Assembly: GCA_013423385.1 (NCBI GenBank)
Contig: BLZA01000011.1
Location: 969,978 to 1,033,977, forward strand
Reading direction: 5' to 3'
DNA length: 64,000 nt
Origin: Naganishia liquefaciens
Lineage: Eukaryota; Basidiomycota; Tremellomycetes; Filobasidiales; Filobasidiaceae
Positions 1 to 13,963 of this stretch are shown here, in pieces. A model generated the notes under the pieces. That model saw only the letters and a list, made by a program, of their open reading frames with translations, ran no database searches and had not been told where the DNA came from. Position numbers and translations under genes: made by a program. How positions within the stretch are numbered: the first letter of the stretch is position 1; each line of letters starts with the position of its first letter.

Positions 1-978
<978 letters not shown>

Positions 979-1291
979 AACGGTTTTGTTTGCGGGATCT
1001 GGCTCTGTGTGTGACAGAAGTGTTTCTCTATCCCGCCTTCTAGCGAACCCAAGATTCGAAACTATCCTTTGTGCTTTACACGTCCAGGACTCGTGTTCAT
1101 CACCACGTTGGATTGCATTTGCTGATTGCTCATCCCGAGCATTGGCAGTCCTCCTTGCCTGCACGTGATCTGCTCCGCGATCGCTGCTGCTGCCCACCTA
1201 CCCCGCGAGAGCAGAAGTCATTCCGGCATCATGAAGACGTAGGTGCGAAACCGGCACAGAGGACGTTCATTCGCCGTCACGGAACGCCGCC
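979..1291. promoter_or_regulatory. shared divergent promoter region RVB2 / HDA1-type gene
   Basis: 313 bp separates the two start codons of divergently transcribed chromatin genes, so both promoters and 5' leaders must fit here. I see no clear TATA box. Co-regulation is inference from the arrangement only. Confidence 0.5.
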
Positions 1292-4200
1292 ATGGCCGCA
1301 GAAGATGTGAATATGAATGAGCCGGGGCCGTCCAGACGGGCCCAGGACGCGACTTCATCCACCAGTAATGGATTCCCCAGCGGACCTCCGGCCTTCGTCC
1401 TTCCTCCCGATCCATCATCATACAGAGCGAAGAACGCGAATTTCTCCTACGTCACCGCCGAACCCAGACTTCCTCCCCGCGAGATCGAGGCATTCCCACC
1501 TTCGAAAAAAACTGGAGTCATCTATGATGCGCAAATGATGCTGCACGCACCGCTAAACTACAATCCGGATCTGGATTGGGAGGAGTCGCAGCTGGACGAC
1601 AGCGAGGCGAATCATTTGGCGTGGCATCCCGAAGATCCTCGTCGGATTCAACGGATTTACGATCAGCTGCAGGGACAGGGCTTGACAAGGCAGATGGTGC
1701 CTTTGCCGTGTCCTACCGTATCCGTGTCGGACGTACTTCTAGTTCATTCAGAAGCCCTGTGGCACAAGGTAGAAAAGACTCAATGTAAGCGCACATACTT
1801 CGTACGTGACATATGACATAATGTGCTTTTTCTTACGCATGCTTTCACGCAACAGTTGAAACCCGCGAAGAGATTCTCGCTCAAACGGATTCGTACGAGT
1901 ACAACTCGCTCTACGTCAATCAACATACCGCAAGATCTGCCAGTCTTTCATGCGGAGGTGTCGTTAGTGCCACAAAGGCTGTTGTCATGGGCAAGGTCAA
2001 GAACGCGTTGGCTATCGTGCGGCCACCCGGACATCACGCAGAGCCGGAATGCTGTATGGGCTTCTCCTTTTACAATAATGTGGCAGTTGCGACCAGAGTT
2101 GTGCAGAAGGAGCTTGGCGTCAGAAAAGTATTGATTTTAGACTGGTAAGTGATTCTTATTTTGCGGTCTACTTGAAAGCGCTGAAGTCTGTCTTGCATAG
2201 GGATGTACATCACGGTACTTCGTCTTTCACTTTTCTCGCAAGCGATCGCTCATAACCTTACAGGTAACGGCACGCAGAAAGCCTTTTTTGACGATCCAAG
2301 CGTGCTGTACATGTCAATTCATCGGCACGATGGCGGTAGTTTCTATCCCCAATCAGATTTCGGCGCGATAGAGGTAACTGGGTCGGGAGATGGCGAGGGC
2401 ACGTAAGTTAGCGCGCACGGCTCATGGTGATCTCATAAGTAACATCGCAATTATCGCTCAGGAGCGTCAATATTCCCTGGCCGAAAAGAGGATTCGGGGA
2501 TGCAGACTATCTATACGCTTTCCAGAAGATCATCATGCCTATCGCATATGAATTCGCTCCCGAGCTGGTTATCAGTGCGTCGGATAGGCGCTAGCTTTGT
2601 TGCGATATTGACAACGCTGTTCGCGCAGTCTCGGCGGGTTTCGATGCAGCAGATGGTGACACGCTTGGTCAGTGTAAGGTGACGCCTGCTGGGTACGCCC
2701 ACATGACCTATATGCTGTCGTCTCTTGCGGGTGGGAAAGTGGTCGTTGCTCTAGAGGTAAGTATATTGACCTATGGCCGACTGGACTTACAAGTCACTTA
2801 CTGCGCCTAGGGAGGCTATAATCTCACGGCGATCTCCAACTCTGCTGAGGCTGTCGCCAGAGTCCTGCTTGGGCAACAAGTTCCCGAGCTTCCGCCAATG
2901 CAGGCCAGCGATATCGCGACTGAGGTCATGTATCAGGTGGCCAAGGTACAGAGCAAGTACTGGTCGTCGATAGATGTTCAGGCCTGCATGCCTGTGGACG
3001 GTTAGTAGATTTCGCCTTGTTCAGCGGTGCCTTTGCTCATCTCTGAGTTTTGTCAATAGAACTCACCGCCAATCCGGATCAGCACGAGGTCATTTATATA
3101 CCAGGTAAGCTGATCTGTCACTCAGGCAAATAGATCAGGTTGAGCCTTGCATCGCAAGATTTGATCAAGTTGCACCGTGCCCACCATCTCTACAAAAAGT
3201 ACGGCATGACATGTCTACCGCTTGCTTTGCAAGAGTTGCAGAGCAAGTTTCCTGAACAGGTCATGAATACGTGTGTAGATCTCAGCTGAGAACGAACTCT
3301 TGCTGATCATCCGCGCAATTGCTCAGTGGCAACACCTATAGCGCAAAGACACTGGTTCTCTTTGTACATGACTTGTAGGTGACATCCTTCCAGGTAAACT
3401 GCGCAAGTGGACATTGACTTATTCGCTACAGCGGCAACATGTTTACAGAAGGTCGTACAAAATTACACCATCACCCAGACTTGGAGAAGACGGGAATCGT
3501 ACGTCGAGCATTATGGGGTGATCTCTAGCCAAGCTGACACCCACGGCTAGTTGAAAACAAGCGATCGGGTGGTAGAATGGGCAAAGTCTAAAGGCTACAG
3601 CTTGATTGACGTCAATGTCCTCCGGGCACTCCCAACACATCGTTCAGTAAGTGATTACCTGCCTACATGTCTTTCGTTCTCGTTTTTATGGCGCCAATTC
3701 GCAGGAGGTAATGGTCAAATTCAACAAGAGCAACAATCAGGAAGAGATTGCCCCTATTCTGGGTTACTCTGCGAAACACCATCCCGATGGATTAGTTTCG
3801 GAAACCAAACTATTGAAATACATTTGGGACAACTATATCCAGTGTGTGGTCAGCGCAGACTTGCTCAGTCCAGCCGCTAACCTCATCGCCTCTAGATTGA
3901 CTGATGCTCAAAACGTCATCTTCATTGGTCACGGAACGGGTTGTCAAGCCCTTATGTGCTTGATCAATGATCGAGGTCGGTCCTGTCTCAACCTTACGTT
4001 CCGCCCGACATGTACCTGACACTTCACGGACCCCGTAGATGTCGAAGACCAGGTCAAATTTGTCATTCAGGTGGCCGGCATGAACACACTTGTGAAACCG
4101 GACCCTCGCGATGAAGACAAAATCCTGTGGTTCCGACAGGTGCGTTAAAATGTCAATCCCACATGCCATGCGGGCCAGTCTGATACGGTTTTCTGCATGT

Positions 4201-4603
4201 GTATGCTGATACCTTTCTTTTTCCGCAGCATTCCATGCTATATTTGCCCCATGATCATCCGCTGATGGACGAGAAGGGAATGGATAAGCGACTAAAAACA
4301 ACAGTCGTCTCATATCGTAAGTTAGACGCTCAGAGATCCTTCTGGCATATCAGTGAATTACGATGCTTTCTAGCTGATACGAAGACGACGGACATTATGA
4401 ACAAGGCGTTCCCAGCATTCACGCGAGACATCGCTCGCGCCCTGGGTGAATCTCTTGTCGAGGAGCCCACCAACGATTCTTCGCAAACAGGGGCAGCCAA
4501 TGGCATCGGCGGAGCCTTTTCTGCGTTGACGCAGCGTATCGGCACGACGGTGACTGATGCTGCCGCTGCAGTCGCATCGGCTGTTTTGTCTGACAATCGC
4601 TGA
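1292..4603 (+). CDS. HDA1: class II histone deacetylase (Hda1/Clr3 family) with C-terminal Arb2-type domain
   Basis: Zn-dependent lysine deacetylase that removes acetyl groups from histone tails; the yeast Hda1 and fission yeast Clr3 relatives silence chromatin. Seventeen exons: 1292-1784, 1856-2144, 2201-2214, 2264-2402, 2462-2574, 2629-2756, 2811-3000, 3060-3104, 3159-3270, 3327-3374, 3432-3498, 3551-3646, 3705-3841, 3896-3975, 4039-4139, 4229-4316, 4374-4603; 789 aa. Deacetylase motifs in order: [45 protein letters not shown]-type loop (SIHRHDGG), [11 protein letters not shown] and GGYNL. The second half ([25 protein letters not shown]) matches the Arb2 domain found behind Hda1/Clr3. Exon 3 is a 14-nt micro-exon carrying most of the WDVHHG motif. 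The last intron (4317-4373, 57 nt) keeps the frame if retained, so its removal rests on its GTAAGT donor and TAG acceptor. Confidence 0.93.
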
Positions 4604-6322
4604 GGCCGAGACAATGTTTGCGTGCTGGCCGTCGTTTGCTATGACTGCCTTGCCCGTGTACGAGCTGCTCGGTCATCGCACGGAACGCTGTTTATATCAG
4701 GGATTCGCAAGCTGATCTTCAGTATTCCGAGAATGCCCATCGCGGCCTTGCTGCGTATGAACATGTTGGAGAGCGATTCAGATATACTGGTCGATTCTTT
4801 GGTTGCGACATCTTGCAAAATTAAAACTTGACGGATAGACCTGTCACACATACGTATGTCAAGCGACACCTAGTATAGGCGCATATCCGCGATTTCAGGC
4901 CATCCGTGGGCATAGGATCGATTGAGAGATAAGCTGGATAGTCACGTACTTTGCGGGGACGCGATGATTGGGCTTTCGTTCCCCTACTTCTAAATTTTAG
5001 ATTTTGAGCTTCCGCTTACTAATCCCTCGTGTCTGCGGAATCGTTTGCGGAGGCGACGGCTGCTGCTGGCAACTGTTACAACTTTGCGATACGGCTATTA
5101 ATTGCCGAGATTGCCAAGGCCAAGGATTGCCTCGACTACAACTCCTTGCGCAATGACGTGAACTTTGTCTATTGTTTAGTCGATGTTTATTTTGGCCGGC
5201 CCTCGCTGCGGACTTGCTCACCGCCGCTGCTGAGAAATTGGTGCACGGTCGTGGACTATTGGTAGAGCCGGCGGTCGGCGTTTGGAACGACTGAAATCGG
5301 AGTGCAGTTCTTGGAACAGCTAGTGGAACATCACTGCGGTAACTGCAGTTGGGCCTTACACAGCTTCCTACACCCTTTCTCATATGTTTGGGACGGCTTG
5401 ACCTGGGTTGCAATAATCAACATGCCAGCTTCCGATTCGGTGGGCATGTGCAGTCGGTCAGCCAGGCAAATCACGAACTATAGCAAACTTCGCTTTGCTA
5501 CCACTGCCTTTTCAATTCGCTGTTGAGTAGGTCGGTGAAGCTATGGATTGCCTCCCCGAGTTCGGATAAAAAGTTGCTAATCCCGCCGTTGAACCCAAAA
5601 TTGAAGTCTTCATGGCAGATCGGAGAATTAATTGGAGACCCGCAGCGTCGGTGGCTTTTTTACTCTTGCTCGGCTTCCAACAGCATTTCCGAGCTTCAAG
5701 AGCGTTCGGCTTCGCGGAGACTCGACGATTAGTGCGCCAAGACTTCGACAAGCTCCTCTCGCGAAGGTGTCTCGCGCGCGTGTCTCGCCTCGATCAGACT
5801 GATTAGTAGTTTGTGCATTCGAGCGAAGCAAGAGAATAAGGTGAAAAAGGTTATGTATAGCCTTCTCCTGAATCTCCTCGCATGTCTGTCTATCTAATCC
5901 TTGGCTCATTTGTGAACGCGCGGCTGGCACGCGAATCATTCAATCCGCAGGAGCTCCCGCGGGACTCTGGACAGTCTGTCTGTCCGGTCAACCCCGCGCC
6001 ACTAATCGTGTCCGTGTATGCCTTGGCTGATCTGGATTTTGCCCTGCTGACGTGCTATGACGAATGCCCAGGAATCACAGTCCGGCAACATCTCATGACT
6101 TGTTACTTGGCATTCGGCCGATAAGGCATCGGCAGATAGCAAATGCTATGAGCCTCAAGGTATATACATCACGGTCCCTCGGTGCCCGTAGCGTCCGTGT
6201 CGAAGAAGCTCCGCATATCGCACACTGACAAAAGCAGGGACTGACAGTCACTACAAAACTAAAGTTTCTATCGACGAAACAAGCAATACACTCCCGTGGC
6301 ACCAACAAGGAAGCTCTTTTTC
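4604..6322. other. intergenic, 1.7 kb, no confident gene
   Basis: No family could be recognised. Several open stretches look protein-like without joining into a model. On the minus strand there is a 97-codon frame from an ATG near 5920 (MSQGLDRQTCEEIQEKAIHN) and a separate stretch ending near 5515 (NFLSELGEAIHSFTDLLNSE). On the plus strand near 5040-5270 there are two alternating frames. Any of these could be chance. A TATA-like TATATAC at 6161-6167 lies 156 bp before the ENA start. Confidence 0.4.
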
Positions 6323-9300
6323 ATGGAGAGCAAGGGCCAGCAGGATTCCCGGGTCAAAGAGACCCGTACAGTGGATTCTGAACGAACCGCGGTATCGCGC
6401 CAACCGGGCGTCGTCAACGGAGGAAAAGATGGACGGAAAGACTACGAGGACTCGCCCCTGTCCGGGCCCGCTCACGTTGCGACGGACCGAAGGGTGATGG
6501 AGGAGCTCGAGACCAGCGCCGAGAAGGGTCTGAGCTCTGAAAAAGCGAAGACCCTGCATGCGAAATGGGGTGACAATATTCTCGAACCCCCGCCGAAACC
6601 TTCACCCTTCAAACTGTTGGGACGGCAAGTGCTCAACGCCATGACCCTCGTCCTTCTCGCGGCCATGGCCGTGTCATTTGGTACCCAAGACTGGATTGAA
6701 GCCGGTGTCATCGCGGCTCTGGTGATCTTGAACGTTACGGTAGGATTCTCTCAGGTGAGTGTTCCTGTGTGATGAGTTCCGGCAACTTGGCTGAAAATGC
6801 TTCTGTTCAGGAATGGAAAGCGGAAAAGACAGTGGCTGCATTAGCCAGCGTAGGCGCTCCCGTAGCCCAGGTTTTGCGAGACGGAAAGGAGGTTGACTCC
6901 AAAGTGGAAGAGGTCGTGCCGTAAGTGCCAGTGACACGGGTCATTCCGCAATAGCTAAAGTCATGATTTCTAGCGGAGACATCATTCTTCTTACGCCCGG
7001 CAGCATTGTCCCCGCCGACGGTCGTCTTCTCGACGGATTCGTCTCCAATTTGGAGGCAGACGAAGCTCTGCTGACTGGAGAATCTCTCCCGGTGGCGAAG
7101 CACTCGGAACCCTTTGACGATGCCGATATACCTCTTGGAGACCGGCTCAACATGGTATACGCTGGATCTCAAATTACCAAGGGCAGGGCACGCGCAGTCG
7201 TGGTTGGAACTGGCATGAACACGGAATTGGGCAAGATCGCGCAGGCCATTGAGAGAAAGGTCAAGACCAAGGAGACTGGTTGGAAGGCCAAATGGCTCAA
7301 GATACAGGTCGCCTTGGGCGTCAAGGGAACAACGCCTTTGCAAATGAAGTAGGTCGTGAATCGTACGGGTCAAGCAGTAGCTCACCATTTGCATTCAGGT
7401 TGAACAAGTTGGCCTATCTTCTACTGTCTATTGCCATCATCCTTGCCATTGTCGTTGTTGCATCAACTGGTTTCACTGATATTGACGACTCCATCGCTAC
7501 CGTACGTCGCCCAGGCCCGAGAAGAATCGCTCTACTAAAACCTTTCCTCCTGTAGTATGCCGTTGCCACCGCCGTCTCCATCTTGCCGGCATCCTTGATC
7601 GCTGTCGTCTCATTAACCCTTGCAACCGCTAGCCGAGAATTGGCCAAGCGGAACGCCTTAGTTCGTAGAATGGACGCGTAAGTTGGCCAGCATTACAGAC
7701 ATCCCTCGCCGCGACTCACACGTCTTGTACACAGTATCGAGGGCTTGTCCATTGTCACTGATATCTGCAGTGACAAGACCGGCACTTTGACTGTTGGAAA
7801 GGTGAGATCACAGTTCATTTATCGATAGCAAGCCGCTCAAACCGTTCTCTGTGATTCCAGATGGTCATGAAGAAGGCTTGGGTCCCTGCCAAACTCAGAA
7901 ATCCCGAAAATAAGGAATCAGGGGCAGTCGACAGCTCGGAAGGTCAGACTTACGAGGTTGAAACCGGTTCAGAGTAGGCCAAATTCCTTGCATCACTTCA
8001 ACCGATCGTAAACTAACGACTGCTCCTTCACCTCAGCCCCTACTACCCTCGAGGCGTTGTACGCTATATCGACAACGACAAGCCGTTGGTCACCGAAGTT
8101 TCTGAAAGCGGAGGTGACGGCAGTTCCGATACTGAGGATGGCGCTGGCCCGGATGTCGTCCAGCCCACCGACATGGAGAATAACCTGGCTAACATGACGC
8201 TGTGCGCTAGTCTCTGCAACATGGCCACGATTCACAGAAACAAAGAAGGCATTTGGCAAGCGAATGGCGATGCTACCGAGATCGCACTTCAAGTGTTCGC
8301 GCACAAGCTCGGCAGGGGAAAACCTCACATGACGCATGCGAGAAAGTCACCACACAGCGTCAAAACTCCTTCTCAGCCGATGCAACGCACCAGCTCGATC
8401 TACTCCGCCAACGAGAGAGCTGTTCCAATCGATGGACATTACAAACTGGTCATTGAGCACCCCTTCGATTCCACCGTGAAGAGAATGTCTACCGCATGGC
8501 GATTCATCAAGGACGATGGCTCGGAAAATGACAAGGAATGCCTGGTCTTCATGAAGGGTGCCGTCGAGAGGGTCCTCGACCGATGTGAAGCAATAGGCCT
8601 CGGAAATGACTCGGTGCCATTGGATGAAACGCGGAAAGCGGAAATTATTGCCCGCATGGATGCCGTGAGTCAGGACCATTTTTTCCGACAAGTATCTGGC
8701 ACTGATGATAAGTTTTTTTTCGTCATAGTTGGCAGCGGAAGGTCTTCGGGTGTTGTGCCTTTCGGGCAAAGTTCTGAATCAGTCTCCCGAAGCGGTCAAG
8801 GCCATCCCGCGGGACGAGTTGGAGCAAGGCCTCCGCTTCTTAGGTCTTGCAGGAATCTACGACCCTCCTCGGCCAGAAAGTCGAGGAGCTGTCCTGGAAG
8901 CAACACAAGCTGGCATCACCACTCGAATGCTTACAGGCGATCACCCGGCGACGGCTTCTGCCATCGCCAAAGCCGTGGCGATTCTCCGAGACGATCACCC
9001 TCAGGGGGCGGTCATGACTGGACAGCAATTCGATGCCTTATCGGAAGACCAAATTGATGCTCTGCCCGAGCTTCCCGTTGTCATCGCTCGTTGCGCACCA
9101 GAGACCAAGGTCAGGATGGTTGAGGCGCTGCATCGCCGAAAGATTTGGGGCATGACGCGTTTCGCCGTTATGACTGGAGACGGTGAGTTCTGTCTGAAGC
9201 GATTCGACGACGGCTTGACACTAACCGCCGCTTGTTGATAGGAGTGAACGATTCACCAGCTCTCAAGCGTGCAGATGTGGGTGTTGCCATGGGATTGGCC

Positions 9301-10208
9301 GGCGCAGACGTTGCCAAATCTGTATCCGACATTGTTCTCGCCGACGACAACTTTGCGTCCATTACTCGAGCTATCCGTAAAGGACGTGGTACGCTCATGA
9401 ATCTCAGCAAGTTTCTGCTTTACCTGTTGTCCGGAAACATCGCCGAAGTTCTGGTCTTGATCGTCGGTCTGGCCTTCCTCAATGACGAAAAGGTTTCCGT
9501 CTATCCTCTCAGTCCCGTTGCTGCTTTATGGATCAACACCATCGCTGCCGGACCCCCAGCTCTGGCGCTAGGACTCGAGCCGACCGCGAAGGATGCCATG
9601 GAAAAGTCACCGCGAGCTTATAAGACCATCTTTACCCTCTGGTGGTATATTGATCTTATCTTCTACGGTATCTTGATTGGTGCGGTCTCAATTGTCAACT
9701 TCGTGATCGTTGTTTGGGGTCGTGGTAACGGAGATTTGGGCATAAACTGTAACGAGGGAAGCTACAACGACTCTTGCGAGACTCGTAAGTGTGCGGCTGC
9801 TATGAAGTCGACAGCGCGTCCTGACTCCGCTCATTTCTAGTTTACTACGGTCGAGGAACGACGTTCGCCACCCTGACCATCATCCTGATGGTTCATTCTC
9901 TCGAGTGCAAGCATTTGGAGAAGAGTCTGTTTCAAATGGATCTAATGGACAACAAGCTGCTCCTGTGGAGTGCATTCGCCCTCTCGCTCTCGGTCTTTCC
10001 AGTGCTCTACATTCCGAAAATCTCCGATTACGCTTTCCAAGTTCTCGGTCTCAAGTGGGAATGGGGCATCGTCTTCGGCATGGTCCTTGTTTACCTGGTC
10101 TTTACCGAGCTCTACAAGCTGGTGCGCAGACGCCTCAACAAGGTTGAGGCTGGTGGTCCCAAGGTTACAGAGAAGAACCTGCCCAAGTTCGAGACCATTG
10201 CGCCCTAG
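6323..10208 (+). CDS. ENA1: ENA-type (P-type IID) sodium/potassium-exporting ATPase
   Basis: P-type pump that expels Na+ (or K+) across the plasma membrane with ATP; fungal ENA pumps give salt and alkaline-pH tolerance. Eleven exons: 6323-6754, 6811-6920, 6974-7348, 7399-7501, 7556-7677, 7735-7801, 7861-7973, 8037-8664, 8729-9182, 9242-9784, 9841-10208; 1104 aa, the usual ENA length. Visible parts are the N-terminal cation-ATPase domain (LSSEKAKTLHAKWGDNILEP), the actuator TGES loop (EADEALLTGESLPV), the phosphorylation site CSDKTGTLTVGKMVMKKAW with Asp as phospho-acceptor, KGA in the nucleotide domain (FMKGAVERVLDRCE), TGDHPATASAIAKAV, and the hinge MTGDGVNDSPALKRADVGVA. About ten membrane spans follow the usual pattern. 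The ATG at 6323 is the first Met in the frame. The subtype rests on overall resemblance; Na+ versus K+ preference cannot be read. Confidence 0.92.
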
Positions 10209-10733
10209 GACCTCTGCTCTAGGGGAAAGGGCTCAAGAGAACGTTCGAGAATCGTAGACACGTTGGCAGAAACTGTATCCATAGCATAATGCAAACAATG
10301 TATTGATCAACACAGGGCGTGGAGAGAGAAACGGAGTTTGGAAATGCGGATCAAATTGATCGCCGTATCATTTGCATACCCGCCAGCTCCAGCTTTGGCT
10401 CGCAAGTCCGGCGGATGTGTCTCGGGCCGAGATTCCGCATGCGTACGAATGCCTGTTCTAGCTTTTGGTGGTCGAGCCCGATGCTCTCACAAATGTACAT
10501 GTGATCCAACTTTTTTACTAGGCACCGGAATGCGGGCGGGCTGTCCTCTCTCGGTGGACAAATTGAAGCCAAGCCCCAATTTCCAAATTTTGGACACTTC
10601 GGGATAGCAAATGGTCACATATACTGTATCATTCATACCGACACAGGCCCGGTAAAGTCCCTTCACACCAAGAAGATCCGAAATACCCAGCAACATTTAC
10701 TGCGCACGACAGCTATTGTGCCAGACCGCGCCT
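10209..10733. other. 3' flanks of convergent ENA-type and RCC1-PHD genes
   Basis: 525 bp between two convergent stop codons, presumably both 3' UTRs. I see no coding frame or repeat in it. Confidence 0.5.
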
Positions 10734-13441
10734 TTACTTTTTCCTCTTCAACGAGCCTGAGTGGGAGATATCAGGATGCGAGTTTTTATCTGGACTGCAG
10801 CAACTCACCGCCTCCCGCACCCACACTTTTCCTCTTGCTGGCGTTTCCAGTCTTTTCTGCTATTGGCGAAGACTCCTTCGCAGGAATCGGCTCGCCGATG
10901 CCGGCTGTGGCCCCCTCGATCTGCGATTTCGGAGGGAACGTCGGTATCCAATCAGGATCCTCCGCCTCTTTTGTGCACTGTGGACAGAACCACTCGCCCT
11001 CGGGAACAGCGGACAATGAGGGCTTGAGACAACCAAGGTGATAAGGCTTGTCGCACTGCAATACTCTTGTCAGTTTCTCATTGCAGTACCATTGCAGAAC
11101 GCTGACCTTTTCGCATTCAAGCGGATTGTTGCCCTTTTCCTCTTTGCCACAGACAATGCAGTCATCCGGGGATTCAATGTCCAGTGGCCATCGTTCCAGA
11201 TCGGAGCTCTTGCTGTTGGGATGGACCAGCCAGTACGTCGTATACACAGAAGCGGCAACGCTACAGCGACCCATACATGAGCACAAATCCGCCCTAGAGT
11301 CGATCAACTTACTCAATCGAATCGAGACCATTCAATGGCGTGATTCGAACAGGCTTCGTGGCATTTCTGCATGTCCATGTTGGTGGTGAAAAGGTGCCAC
11401 ATAGTGACGGTTATCAATGCACCTACTTTGGTTGATCTTCCCCAAGACCCAACTCGCCGTTCGCCTGAGTGTAATTGTTCGCTTGTGTCAGAACATTTTT
11501 ATTCACGCTGAATCTCCGAACTCACGCAACCCTGTCCGAAAGCGACACACATCACCTCCTGAGCATCGGCAGGGGTGATCAAGAAGAGACCGTTCCCTCC
11601 ACATGCGACAGCATTGATCTTGCAGCTCATGACTACAGTTACTGATATTCAGCAATTCGCGCTGCCCTGCCAGGACGGGTTGCTCACTGTCTGCGATGTA
11701 TCTGAATTGAAGACAGATAATGGAATGTCAGCGATGACTCCCATAGTTGACATTCTTATGAGCCAGACTGACTTGAACTGCGTATCTAAAAAGGAGATAG
11801 GTAATGGTTAGGATTAGGCAGCTGGCAGATATTTCAACACGCACACGGTGATCCGCTTGAGCCATCACCAGTCATCTTGAACTTTCCGGCAATCTAGAAG
11901 TATGAAAAGTACGTAAGGAACTGGCTCAGAGCCTTAAGAACATGAGAAGCGGACCTGGAACATTTTCTGCCCATTAATCACGACGGAAGCTGTGAAGAGG
12001 GGTCAAAAGCCATCGGCGCAAGAAAGGCTGCACTGACAAGCAGGTCCGCAAGTAATATAGGATGCCCGAGTCTGAATGTGGCTGCCCGTGAATTGTGGAA
12101 CCAATGTTGGAACTAGGCTGTATTGGGACCGTCATTAGGTGTCGCTGCTTGTGTCTACGCAGGAGCTCACCGATCTTTTTGGTCCCCCAAGCCTAATCGT
12201 CCGTAACCGGCGAAACCTGTTTTGACGATCACTTTCGATGCAAAACGATTATTGCTGCTAAACGTACCCCAGGCCCAGACGTAGCCATCCTCGTTTAGAG
12301 CCAAACTATGTTGCTGACCGCTCGCAATCATGACGATTTTCCGGTCAGAGAATGGCTTGATCAAGATGGGTTTGTCGTCGTAACCAAACGCAGTCTTTCC
12401 GGTGGAAACGATTCGTTCGCCTGCGGATGTATGCTCAGCCCCACTCATTCGCGAACCTTGCTTTAGCAATCTCTCGTACTAGTCTTGCCGTTGCCCAGTT
12501 GACCTTTCTCATGGGAGCCGCTGGCATATAGCCACCCGTTATCTGCTAAATACAGTGTAAAATTGAGACCACATGAGACCTTATCGTCGACATACTAGGT
12601 CAGCGCAGGAGACAGTCTGTAGTGGCTCTCAGGTTCCTACCTGGACGATCTTGGTTCCATCTCGAATCCAGTTGCCCTTGACTGCCGTCCAAGCGCTGAC
12701 TTCCTTCTCATCCTTGATTACGGGGACGCCACATTGCCCAACATCGTTCTTTCCCGCGGCCCAGACTTGACCTTCACTTCCCACCAGAACGGTATGATGC
12801 CTTGCACAAGCCGCCTGCATGATCTTCGTTGTCGCACTGGCTCCTGGAAGCGACTTTGCAGCGATCTTATAGGCGAATTGTGGGGGTGTCTGAGGCAAGA
12901 TGGCGGAGGCGATCCCGAAACAGGAGAATGTATTTCTACCGATAAGATAGGCGTTACCGTAGACTGTCACGAGATGAGGATCAATGAAAGCATTGCAACG
13001 ATGATAGGGGTCTCACTGTCAATGCAGACGACGTGCAGGGCAGTGCAACCACTCCACAACTTGACGATCTTGAGGTTGGAGAGGGAACGCACGATATGAG
13101 GACTCAATAAATCCTCCCTGTGTACAGAAAAAGCCAAAGATGGTCAACTCTAACGAAAGCCCACCCGTTTGAATAGCTTACCCTACGCCGCTTCCCTTGA
13201 CTTTGTTCCCGAGCCGTGGCCTATCAGCCGGATAGGCCTCAGACCTGTCCACATGACTATCCAGGCTTCCCTTTGCTAGCTTACCAATCATTCCCGCCGG
13301 CAATCAGGACTGACGAAGCAGGACGAGTGCGATAATATCAGCCTCCTTCGGCGATGAAACAATAAAGAGCAGATCGTACGCACCTCGTCCCCACTTTGGC
13401 TCCTTGAGATCTGCTTCTGAGGGGGTATCGTTGATTAACAT
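10734..13441 (-). CDS. RCC1-repeat (RCC2-like) protein with C-terminal PHD finger
   Basis: Predicted beta-propeller scaffold joined to a chromatin-reading C4HC3 zinc finger; nuclear role inferred. Nineteen exons, minus strand: 13384-13441, 13285-13309, 13182-13244, 13017-13117, 12641-12963, 12480-12579, 12268-12420, 12171-12216, 12038-12117, 11955-11989, 11845-11893, 11773-11785, 11688-11701, 11526-11632, 11427-11464, 11313-11366, 11107-11260, 10809-11055, 10734-10756; 560 aa. RCC1-type blades include QVWAAGKNDVGQCG, LYASGSHEKGQLGNG, VWAWGFAGYGRLGLGDQKD and FGQGCANGELGLGEDQPK; the order and spacing follow RCC2. The PHD finger reads CIVC, LEC, EKC, PYH, LGC, FCPQC. The tail is basic (SKRKS, SLKRKK), a likely nuclear signal. 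Two adjacent micro-exons are 13 and 14 nt long. The last intron (10757-10808) is inferred from GTGAGT/CAG; if retained, the protein ends slightly earlier. Confidence 0.85.
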
Positions 13442-13963
13442 ATTGCGTTTCCTGTTAGTGTTAAAAGAATGCCTTCGATAAGGTATCCGTGTATGGCCAG
13501 CCCTGTTCGTGAAGTGACAGAGACCTGGACCAGGAGACAGAAGAAGAGGACAATCGGTTTCGGAACAACGACTTGCGACTGTGGCTCTCGCTCGGCGCGT
13601 CTGCACGCGTCACGCGTCAAAAGTAGGCACATAAGGGGCAAAGTGCGAGTCCGAGGTGATAGATGTTCCAGGACTCATTCGGGTCAGATTGGCGAGCGGA
13701 CAGCGTACCAGACGCGAACGATAGCATGTCGCAGATTACATCGTATACATTACATTATACCAATCATGGAATTATCGTCCGAGACAAGTAATGCTTAGCC
13801 CAAGTGCTCCATGCTCTCTGCACAAACACCATCGCGCGCCGCCGGAAGCTCGTGACCGGACATCAGTTTCGAATACGTCGCGGGTCCACGGGTTTAAAGA
13901 TCGTTTCACTAACGCACATGCCTTATCCTCAGTATATATTATCCGCTTTCGAATGTTAGCTGC
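13442..13963. other. promoter/3' flank between two minus-strand genes
   Basis: 522 bp between the start of the RCC1-PHD gene and the stop of the SH3 membrane protein. Open frames here look like shadows. The stretch upstream of 13441 could hold an extra 5' exon, since an acceptor-like AACAG lies 13 nt before the ATG. Confidence 0.4.

Noticed and set aside
4997-5413. 138-codon minus-strand frame
   Set aside because: Low-complexity composition, no ATG at its beginning, no recognisable domain and no transcript support.
11330-11352. GTTCGAATCA-like sequence on the minus strand, resembling a tRNA T-loop
   Set aside because: It lies inside a coding exon of the RCC1-PHD gene (KPVRITPL) and has no cloverleaf around it.
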